Origin: Cenococcum geophilum 1.58
Lineage: Eukaryota > Ascomycota > Dothideomycetes > Gloniales > Gloniaceae
Length of the DNA stretch: 64,000 nucleotides
Assembly (NCBI GenBank): GCA_001692895.1
Contig: KV748232.1
Location: 372,001 to 436,000, forward strand
Direction: 5' to 3'
The notes under the pieces: model-generated
Database searches by the model: none
What the model saw: only the letters and a program-made list of their open reading frames with translations
Told to the model about the DNA's origin: nothing
In this document: positions 55,650 to 64,000 of the stretch, one piece after another
Position numbering within the stretch: position 1 is the stretch's first letter
Layout of the letters: each line of letters begins with the position of its first letter
Position numbers and translations under genes: made by a program

Positions 55650-58245
55650 TGTTAAGTCCCCTTATTCTTAAACTTCTACTAGGTACCAACTATGTATATA
55701 CTTAGTGTTTTGGTATTTTGCCTTATCTATTATCCAATATATTCTTATTAAATACTTCTAATTTTTATTCTTAGGTGCTCTATATATATTATACGCATTA
55801 TCCACGTATGCTATCTACGATAGTGTTTTAGGTTAACTCTTAGCTTATCTTTATCCTTAAGTTTAAACCTTTCTTGTGTTAATCTAAGCGTTATAACTTC
55901 ATTTATAGGTACTAAGATTCACCTTTTACTTCTCTAGTCCTCTAATTACTCCTTTAGATCCTTTAACGTTATAATTAAGGCTCCTTTAATATAAGTTATA
56001 GCCTTTTCTATAATCGGGTAGTCTTAGATAACTTTCTCGTCTAATTATATATAAAAATCTTTCTACTTATTATTATGTCGTTGCCTATACCACTTTTAGT
56101 ACAGCCCTTTAAGTGTATACAGCTTATCCGTAAGAAAGTATCTCCTTATTACTGCGTCGTAATAGCCCTTTATATGTTATTCCTTAAACCTAGTTAGAAT
56201 CCCTAGATCCTCTTCTTATTCTAGTTTAGTAAGCTACTTAGCTCTTAGTGTGCCTACTCTAGGCCTATTAGTAATTCTTTATATAGGTGCTCTATCCCTT
56301 ATANANCCTANNATNCTAGATCTCTTATCTAGTTTCTGCTCTTGCTATAAGGTAATTCTTACTCTAAATTCCTCTATAGTTTCTTTCTTTTCGCGTCTTA
56401 TAAGTGGATCCTTAAAGTCTTCTTACTTCTTAATCTTGTCGGTAGTCCTTATTTATATATTAAAATCTTGGTTTTATAGGATTCTTAATCCTAAGCTTGC
56501 TTCTAACTTAAGCTTAGCTCTCGCCTTAGTCTAACTAGGCGTTTATAGTATTCTTATCTCGTTTTAAAAGTCTTAAATCTTACTTATCTTATCTTAAGAA
56601 TCTTATGCCGTAGGAAACTTTTATCCTAAGCTTATTTGTATGTCTTTAAACTAAGCTACTACTCTACTTTATCGGTTTTTATCCATTATAGGTCCTTAAG
56701 CTATTCTTATCCTATTTTTAGAATCTTAGATCTCTCTTATCTCTTCTTAAGAATTTTAAGCCTTTTGCCTTTTGCCTTTATTAAGTGGTAAGCTAGCACT
56801 AGCAGTCGTCTACTTATTTAATCTTCTTTAGATATTACTCCTTTCGTCTTATAAAGCGATAGATGCTATATTTAATGGTATTATAATACCCGTTACTAAA
56901 CCTTACTCTATAGTAGTCTTAGTCTCTACTTCTATTATAACTTTTTTAAGGTTTGTACGTTTCTAGTAAACTGCCTTTATTACCTTATTGTCTGTAAATG
57001 TTTTGCCTATATTAAACTTGTTATCTTTAATGTCCGGCCTATACGATGGTTTGTTAGTTCCTCTACACTTTATAGATTTTAGCTCTTATAGCTAATAGCT
57101 TACGCTATACTTAGCATCTTTATAAATTTAGTATGCGTTGTTATAATAAAACGCAAAACTTTTAATTAAACACTCTTTTGTTCCTCGTAATATACTATTA
57201 TCCCTCTATATATGTATGTCTTCTGCTAGTCTAGTTCCCTTTATTATATAGTAACTTTAACCATCTTTATAATCCCTTATAAAGTAACCATATTTACCAT
57301 AATTTATATAAGCTCTATCTTTAAACCACTAACTTTACTATAAAGTCCGCCTAAACGTCTTTTACTACTAAGATCCCTAGTTTAGCCTTTACTTCCTAGT
57401 CCTATAATTACTAGATCCTTAACCTTTAGGTTTTTATAGTTTCTTACTCCATCTCTTATAGGCTTCTTTAATACTACTTAGGTCTATTAGCTCTGCGCCA
57501 TACTATAGTTTCTAACTTGGCTTTAGTCGTTATGTACTTTACGTCTTATATAACTATAGAACTTTGTCCTAGCCTCTCTTAGCCTATTCCCTTTAGTAGA
57601 TCCAATTATTAATCTTAATTACTTAATCTATTAAATCCCTTAGGGTATCCGTATCTTCTATTAGAATAATTACGTCCTAAACTTTAGCCTTAAGTCCCTA
57701 TTTATACTGTGCCATAAGCGCCTTGTTATTCTACTTAACTTATATAGCTAACATTTAGAACTATATTGTATACTCTATTACTAAGGTTTATTACGTAATA
57801 TTTTAGAGTTTTCTTTCCGCTGTAGTTACCGCCTCTAGGTCTCTAAATATCTATATAAGTCGCTCCGTAAACTCTTCCTAACTTAAGAATATAAACCGCA
57901 CCTCTTGGTTAGTGGTTGTTATTCTATTTACCTATATTTCTATAAGGTAAGGCTTAAACTATTTAAGTGCCCTTTTTAATAGGAATAGTCCTATATAAGC
58001 TATTCGATCTATAGGTATTAGCAGTTTCGCTCCTTCTTACGTGACCTTAAAGTGTATTTGCGTAAGGAACCCTTTAAGCTTTAATCTCTCCCCTAAGAAT
58101 CTCTTAATTAAAGGTAACTTAATCTTCGCTACCCCTATCCCATTAATCCTTTATTTAAGTGTCGCATTATTCTCTATTAACTAGTTAACTATCTCTTATA
58201 GTTGCCTAACCGTTACAGGTTGTTATAAGTTAGTATCTACTATAC
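55650..58245 (-). pseudogene. A3 gag
   Basis: Minus-strand Gag in the same position as in A2, starting near 58245. The capsid core lies at about 58.05-57.65 kb, matching the A2 words (YAGLFL, EGFI/EEFTE, LTQIF-like, MAQYK.GLKAKV at about 57.71 kb). The 3' part (56.4-57.2 kb) is a decayed linker that again shows repeated ctcttatctt/aagaatctta words (56.56-56.77 kb). Ns at 56305-56314 blur the part nearest the protease. The plus-strand open frame at 56250-56534 runs through these Ns and is a shadow. Confidence 0.7.
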
Positions 58246-58354
58246 TGGTATTACCTCCTAACCTTAAAGTAGTTACTTCCGTCGATAGTGTTATAGTGGC
58301 TGCTTTTAGTGGCATATTATTTAACTTATTAAAACCGTAACTAGGTAGTAATTA

Positions 58355-58774
58355 TATAACGGAACCTTGTAGTAGGTACTATAATAGGCTTGTTATTGGG
58401 CTAGGTGTATAGGTATTATAAGTAAGTTAATAACGTAATAATAACTAGTGGAGTGGTTACCTAATAGATTAACTCTAATTGTATTCTAAGAATTACTATA
58501 AGGAAGGAACTATCTAGGTAGGGACTAAGGGTCCTTAAATACATAACCGTACTCCTAAGAAATCCTTCTTATACGTAATATACGTGTTATACGTATTATA
58601 CGTACGTTCCTCTTATACACTGCGTACACTGCGTATAATATTATATAACTCGCTTACTATTCCTCATTATATGGTTTTACCGGATCTATCCTAGACCGTG
58701 CCTGTATTAACTAACTAGCTTCTTCTAACTCTTCTCTAAGTAGTTATAACATCGTACTTAAAGCGTCCGTAACA
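58355..58774 (-). repeat. 5' LTR of A3 (right copy)
   Basis: 420 bp, uninterrupted, starting TATAACGG (from TGTAACGG) and ending CCGTAACA; it shows what the left LTR looked like before S inserted. Confidence 0.92.
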
Positions 58775-58779
58775 CTTAA

Positions 58780-59809
58780 CTTAGGTTTAAACTATAACCC
58801 AAAATTAATATAATAGGCCCTATAATTAAGAGGATTTAACTAATTAACGCGTATAACTTTACTAATTAAATAAAGCAGTTAATGGAACTATTATAAAGTA
58901 AATTAGCGTACGCTTAAATGGTATAGAAATGGCATATAAATAAAGAATAAGCTCCTATATAGGACTTTAAGGAAGGTAATATAGTTTACCTAAATATACA
59001 AAACCTAAAGACTTAACGACCCTTAAAGAAACTAGACTAGAAGTTTACGGGCCTATACTAAATTAAGAAGAAACTAAGCCCGTATACTTATAAGCTTAAA
59101 CTACTAACTAAAATAAAAATAAATCTAACGTTTTACGTAAACTTGCTATAACCCTTAAAGGGTAAACCTATAACTTGCGAAGTACCACCGCTACCTTCTA
59201 TAATTATTAATAATGGTAATAGTTCTTACTTTATTAACTTAATTAACAATATATAATAGAAAACATAATCTAAATAATTTAAACTTCTTATTAAATGGGA
59301 AGGATATAAAATATAAACTTAGGAAACCTATAACTAGATTAAGACCAACGCGCCTTCCCTAGTAAAAGAATTCTATAAAGACTATTCTTTACGGCCTGCT
59401 TTAGCTAGATAGATATAATATAAAGGTAAATAACTACTACCTAATATAAATATATAAAACACAATAGCAGAAAGCTTAAAATTAAAAAGAATTTAAAATA
59501 CGTTATAACGTTTATAATATAATTATATAATACGTAAGATATTAAGGAACTTTAACTACTAGTTAAAGTTATCTAATTAGTTAGATCCGCCTTGCTAAGA
59601 CCTACTATAAAGATATTAGCTCTGCTTACCGCCTTAACTAAGCTAATAGTAATTTTCTATCCTGGGGATAGAAAATCCTAATTGGCCCATTTAATAATAG
59701 AATCGGTAAAACTCTATACCGCCACCTAACGTGAAAATATAACACGCAATAAGTTATAAGTCTTAACTAAAATTAAATTATTTAGACCTTCGGCTAAAAG
59801 GGGGGGTAC
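58780..59809 (+). pseudogene. Element C pol, part 4: integrase end, chromodomain, polypurine tract
   Basis: Last part of the element C polyprotein: GNIVYLNIQNLKT.RPLKKLD.KF (about 58.97-59.05 kb), KLSPYTYKLKLLTKIKINL (about 59.07-59.13 kb), then a chromodomain reading FKLLIK.EGYKI.T.E (about 59.28-59.33 kb) and SLVKEFYKDYSLRPAL (about 59.36-59.40 kb). About 400 bases of untranslated sequence follow, then the purine run aaaagggggggtac (59797-59809), the polypurine tract before the 3' LTR. Confidence 0.9.
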
Positions 59810-60124
59810 TATAATGGGACTAGCCTAGTTATAGTAGGAATGTCTTAGTGAAACACTTAACAGCAGACCTGCGGAGGATAGGCCGGATAGGCCTCTCGGA
59901 TAATAGACTTATTAGCTGATAGTATCCGGAGACTATCCGGATAGTCTCCGGATAGTCTTGGCAAAAACCCCTAATATACTTACACTTATAATGCACCCCC
60001 CAATATTAAATAAATAATTTTTCTATTAGTATAGATTTATAGAGCTTATAAAGCGCTTTAAAATGGTACCACTTTTATCTAAATATCCTAAGGATAAGTA
60101 ATATTATATAGATATAAGGCTTAC

Positions 60125-60446
60125 AAGAGCTCTGCGGGGGAGCCCCGCACAGAGCTCTACCAAAGCTCAGCAAAAGCTCCGCACGAAGCTCTGCGGAGGC
60201 TCCGCTCGAAGCTCTACGGAGGCTCCACTCAAAGCTCTGCGGAGGCTCCGCATAAAGCTCTACACGAAGCTCTATATAAAGCTCTGTACAAAGCTTTTAT
60301 ATAGAGCCTCCGTAGTAGAGCCGTTATACACAAAACCGTCGTACACAAAGCCGTCGTGTAGAGCCTTCATATATAGAGCTTTGTGCAGAGCTTTATATAG
60401 AGCCTCCGTAGAGCTTCATACAGAGCTTCGTATAGAGCCTTAGCAA
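60125..60446. repeat. Subterminal array of inverted GCTCTGCGGAGGCTCC-type words in hAT
   Basis: About 320 bp built from gctctgcggaggctccgc-like units in the left half and their complements (gagcctccgtagagctt) in the right half, with shorter agagctt/aagctct words between. Individual units are also palindromic, so the stretch can fold in many ways. GC-rich part on the left. Confidence 0.85.
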
Positions 60447-60549
60447 ATACCTTTAGCTTTCCTACTAATTAGATATCTTCTTTCTACCTTTTTATTTATA
60501 TTTCTCTTTATATAAAATACTATAAAATAAAATAAAAATAGGAAAAAAG

Positions 60550-61150
60550 AGAGAAGACCCAGCAGTTTAAATTTAGTAACTTTTTTCTACTCCTTATCAT
60601 CCCCCAGTTCCACGATCCAATCCTTACCCTTTAATACTCCCGCTACCGCCACTATAGGCTAAGAATTTATATTGTACAACGAATATCGAGCTCTATAATC
60701 CCGCCACTTACAATTTCCACAGCACCTACTACAGAACCCTAGGAGACTCCAATATTTAGTAAAGGGGCAAGGGCCCACTAGACGACGTAGAGTCGCCGTA
60801 TAAGCCTTGCAAGGCTAGTATTAATTAGCTCTCTGCCTTATACAAGTAATATAGATTACTTATAGTTATATTTAGAGACCTACAGCTCTAAATTAGAATT
60901 GCATTTATATATAAGGGCCTCCCTATCTACACCTACCTCTCCAACACACCCCTAACCCAAGCCTCCACATTAATTGCCAGTAAAGCTTCTACCCTCTCTT
61001 ACTTATTCTAAGAGTAGTTAGTTATATAAGTATATTATACGGAAAGGAGAGTTTACTTACAGTATGGTAATATTGCCGGAGAATCTATTATACGGTAGGA
61101 CGAGAAGTATACCAGACAATTGTATTTCCCAATTCTTAATAAAGGACGAC
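60550..61150. other. hAT internal non-coding stretch
   Basis: Moderately AT-rich, less RIP-like than the transposase. No domain recognised on either strand; a plus-strand series of short coding-like strings is too broken to name. Confidence 0.4.
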
Positions 61151-61222
61151 GTTAGTGGGATTTAAACTTATAATCTATTAAGTTTAAAGTTAGCATATAT
61201 TTACCTATGCCACCTACGCGCC
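61151..61222 (-). ncRNA. tRNA-like sequence inside hAT
   Basis: The minus strand reads a possible A box (ggtggcataggtaaatatat) and a possible B box (agtttaaatcccact, close to GGTTCGAATCC after C-to-T change) with tRNA-like spacing, and some pairing for D and T arms. The acceptor and anticodon stems do not pair cleanly, so if it was a tRNA or tRNA-derived element it is decayed. Confidence 0.25.
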
Positions 61223-61329
61223 TTTAGTGGTTACCTTTTGCCTAAAATTATTTTATTTATATACCCCCCTACCCCCCTTTAGTATTATATAATATACCCC
61301 TTATATACTTTCCCTTATACGACTATAAG

Positions 61330-63240
61330 AGAATACTTAGAATCTTATAAGCTGCCTAGTCCTTCACGCATTCTAATACCTTAAGTATTTATAGAGTAGT
61401 ACTTATACGATCCCATAGAACGCGACGTTAAGAACCTAAAAATACTCTCTCTAGCTTATCGCTTATTTTAGGTATTAAGAGAACTTTAATTGCAAGCTAT
61501 AAGAGTTATAGAAATCTTATATACTAAAGAGGCTGGTTCTACCATTAAATAGCCATTGTATGGCTATTAAGCGGAATTAGATTCTTATTAATATAGTTAT
61601 TAAACTTATCTAAACTCTACGGACGAGTATATTTTAAATAATACTAAAGATAAGCCTTATAGAAGGTAGAGAGATTTTCTTTAGACTTTAAAGGCGGCTT
61701 TTAAGTTTTCTTAGTTGCGTACAATATAGTTAAACCTAAAAGTATTACTTTCTTGCGGAATCTCTCCTAGAGCTTTTATACGCTAAAAAGCTTTTTTTTT
61801 TTCCTTTAATGGTAATACAATCGTTCCGATCTTTTAAGAAAGCTATATAATACTTTAGGTTAAGAACTTATGCCGCTAGATAGTAGGGAGAATTATCTAG
61901 CTTTTTAATGTACTTTATAAGCTTTTCCTTAGCACATTAGAGTTAAGGAGTCATAAACTTATCCTTAGCCTTAGTAGCTATTACCTATAGGAAAGTTAGC
62001 TAAAGAAATATTAAGAGTATCGTATAATATACTAATGCGGTCTATATTATATTCTTAAGAATATTAACTAATTCCAGAACCCTCTTTAGTATTGTATAAT
62101 CTCCTTAAAGAAATAGAGTTACTTCATAGAAAGACTAAAGGAAATCACGAATTATATAAAGATATATCCATTCGCTTATTAAGAGGATATTATTTTTTAA
62201 GTTATCCTTATAGTGCTCTACGTAGAGTTAAAGCCTAGCCTTTACCTTATCCTCTAGAGCTATATATAGTATAAGAAACCAGCTATTCTATCTTATACGG
62301 TTATTAAGAGGAACTATTTTACTAGCACGTTTAGTAAACTATATTATACGGTTAGCTAAGCTATAGATATAAACGATATAGTTATAAAGCTTTCCCATTA
62401 GCCCTATAATATTTTAAATATTTTTACCTCTTTTACGCTTTTCGTCTAATGCTAGCTCTAATTCTTTATCCTTCTTTTTCTTTTTTTTAACTAGCGGTAG
62501 TACTTATCGTATAACTTCTTCTTCTTCCTCCTTTTCTTCTTCGTCCTATTCCTTATCCTCTTTATTATATAAGTTTATAAGCTTCTTATCATTTTTTAAA
62601 CTAAATAAATAATAAGATTAATAACGTGCCCCTAATAGCGAATTCTTTAATACGTTATAATTTAGTTAATTTTATACTTAAGGCTAAGCCATTAGCCAAT
62701 CGTATAATAGAGAACATCGTTTAATCTAGTATTATCGCTAACAAAAGCTCTAATCTTTATTTTAATGCTATACTTAATAAGAACCGGACGAAGCGCCTTC
62801 TATTAATCTATACTACTCTAACTAGACACCGTATAAAGGGCAATTAAGGGGTTCCGGTATTTATCCTAGATATTAATAAAGCTAGTATAGATTCTAAGAA
62901 AAAGGGAATAACTTAGAGAGGTCCAGATATCTATAGCAAGGTAAATATTTATTTTTGCAGATTAAAGTACTTTTTATATAATATCTTAACTTTTAGTAAA
63001 GTGTTTAAGAATCTAGGCTATAATTTTTAAGTGGTATATAGGGATAATTAAGGGTGCTTTTTAATTTAATGCTTTTATAAAAGTATAAAACTCTAGCCAT
63101 TCTATATATAAGAAGGGAAGCCATTATACGATAATTAGATCTAGAAGTGCTTGCTTTACAGTATTTTAATATACCATACGCTTTAGAATCTTACCCTTAA
63201 GACCTTAAACTTCTTTTTTTACTAAAAGCTTTTAATATAG
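61330..63240 (-). pseudogene. hAT transposase, broken by stops
   Basis: Minus-strand frame of a fungal hAT transposase. In order from the N-terminal side: a Glu/Lys-rich acidic segment (about 62.56-62.46 kb) and NRIR.NSWFLILYIALEDK (about 62.31-62.25 kb), where the Trp-containing motif of the RNase H-like fold is expected. Next are YVEHYKDNLKN, IRDFL.SFYEVTLFL.GDY (about 62.14-62.08 kb) and KKLDNSPYYLAA.VLNLKYY (about 61.91-61.85 kb). The C-terminal dimerisation region has IPKISDKLERVF (about 61.48-61.44 kb), matching the IPAMSxEPERVFS-type motif, then a decayed tail to about 61.33 kb. It would cut and paste the element through the terminal repeats. Stops are TAA/TAG. A BED-type zinc finger, expected upstream, could not be read; the start is uncertain. 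Confidence 0.85.
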
Positions 63241-64000
63241 TTCTAAAAGAGATCTCTCCCCTTAATCTTTTACTGTCGTACACTCCTAGTTCTCTGCTGG
63301 ATTCTATTTAATATTATATTTTTTAAGATAGCCTTATAATCTAACGGTTAAGAAATAGTGTCCTTTTAGGTCTTAAGGAGGATAGTATTTACAAAAGTAG
63401 CGTTTCTTTATATAAGCCTTTTCTTCCTTTATTGCCGTACGAGTATATTTATGAATTAAGGAGACTTATCTTAAGATCTGTGTTATATAAGTAGTTAGGA
63501 TTAAACCAGTATTAGCTTTGGTCTTAACGCCGCTTAAAAGGGCGGAAAGTGTATTAACTTTAAAGGAATTATTATCATTAAAGTTTTTAGGGTGAATTTT
63601 ACTAGTACTAGCTATATTTATAGCGTCGTATAATAGGCGGTAAAGGTTTAGTTTTATAGTTAAAATTTTGCGGATATCTAGATGTTATCCGGATATTATC
63701 CGATATCCGGGCTATCCTCGGATAGGATTATTATCCGCCCGACCGGATAGGATAATCTATCCTCCGTAGGTCTGCTTAACAGATGAATTCTAACGCTTTG
63801 ACCGAATTCTACTAGATTAATTAAATTCTACTAAAGTCCGTTAAAGACCGCGTGCGTATATACGCACGCATTGACCACTAAGCCCCTAACTATTTAATTA
63901 TATAATTCTCTTGTTATTCCTTTCTCTTCTTTACGCAACGTCTTGTTCTTAGCGAGAACTATATACCCTTAGATTTAGATAGAATTTATATTGTTCCTTC

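Larger units (their letters stand above)
49907..58774 (-). mobile_element. Ty3/Gypsy family A copy A3, complete, inserted in C; contains S copy 2
   Basis: 8868 bp including a 1-kb S insertion in the left LTR. Minus orientation, target duplication CTTAA at 49902-49906 and 58775-58779. Same family and orientation as A2, with LTR ends TGTAACGG...CCGTAACA. Strongly RIP-mutated. Confidence 0.95.
59864..63774 (-). mobile_element. hAT-superfamily DNA transposon, decayed
   Basis: 3911 bp. Terminal inverted repeats cagacctgcggaggata (left) and tatcctccgtaggtctg (right) differ at one base. Flanked by the 8-bp duplication cttaacag (59856-59863, 63775-63782), the length typical of hAT. Subterminal regions are full of ccggatag/ctatccgg words (59880-59960, 63670-63750). 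The transposase is on the minus strand. It inserted into the element C 3' LTR. Confidence 0.93.
18949..63998 (+). mobile_element. Ty3/Gypsy element C, exploded by nested insertions (3' end outside window)
   Basis: One plus-strand chromovirus whose parts lie in order across the window: LTR start 18949, gag about 31990, protease 33.07 kb, RT to 34230, RT/RNase H/integrase 42187-43712, integrase core 49622-49906, integrase end and chromodomain 58780-59809, polypurine tract, 3' LTR from 59810. Each gap is closed by the target duplication of the inserted element (CCGCG for A2, CTAAT for D, CTTAA for A3), and the protein frame carries on across each join. The LTR copies at 18949 and 59810 agree, including the site where S inserted in one and not in the other. 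Its right target duplication is beyond the window. Confidence 0.88.
59810..63998 (+). repeat. 3' LTR of element C, split by a hAT element and cut by the window end
   Basis: LTR sequence at 59810-59863 and 63783-63998. It matches 18949-19165 plus 20189-20240 of the 5' LTR. The S-insertion site is unoccupied here (63932-63945). Continues beyond the window. Confidence 0.9.

Noticed and set aside
56250-56534. 94-codon plus-strand open frame
   Set aside because: Runs through Ns and is antisense to the A3 gag-protease spacer.

Overview
This window looks like a heterochromatic, gene-free block from a filamentous fungus (most likely Ascomycota, Pezizomycotina). I see no host gene. Almost everything is a nest of decayed transposable elements. 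The decay pattern is that of repeat-induced point mutation (RIP): very AT-rich, TpA everywhere, and reading frames of recognisable proteins broken mostly by TAA and TAG at positions where related proteins have Gln or Trp. RIP, chromodomain-bearing Ty3/Gypsy elements (chromoviruses), a Tad1-like LINE, a Helitron and a fungal-type hAT element together point to such a genome. The species cannot be told from the sequence.

Layout. 1-8339: the 3' end of a plus-strand Gypsy element (family A, copy A1), split inside its chromodomain by a complete Gypsy element B (748-7114, 5-bp target duplication AAAAC). 8340-16700: a minus-strand gag/protease relic X, split by a complete and much less decayed minus-strand Gypsy element E (10154-16319, duplication AGTGC). 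16700-18372: AT-rich sequence with nothing recognisable. 18375-18946: a palindromic MITE carrying a solo LTR (18382-18586, duplication CCACC).

18949 to the right edge: one Gypsy element, C, that has been blown apart by later insertions and now covers more than 45 kb. Its pieces are the 5' LTR (18949-19165, 20189-20338, 31771 onward), gag-protease-RT (about 31990-34230), RT-RNase H-integrase (42187-43712), integrase core (49622-49906), integrase end plus chromodomain (58780-59809) and the 3' LTR (59810 to the end). Into it went a 1-kb SINE-like element S (19166-20174), a minus-strand Tad1-like LINE (about 20339-31753) that itself holds a Helitron (about 20.4-25.8 kb), a Copia fragment and tandem repeats, two minus-strand family A Gypsy elements (A2 34231-42181, duplication CCGCG; A3 49907-58774, duplication CTTAA), a plus-strand Gypsy element D (43713-49616, duplication CTAAT), a second S copy inside the A3 LTR (50227-51245) and a hAT DNA transposon (59864-63774, 8-bp duplication CTTAACAG).

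Functionally the window is a record of successive transposition. The Gypsy elements share the order gag, aspartic protease, reverse transcriptase, RNase H, integrase, chromodomain. The chromodomain is known to steer insertion into heterochromatin, which fits the nesting. None of the polyproteins is intact. The points most worth following are the S family (precise 5' end, 14-16 bp target duplications, and an empty allele of one site inside the same window), the conserved tail encoded after the chromodomain of family A, and the reconstruction of element C from its scattered parts.
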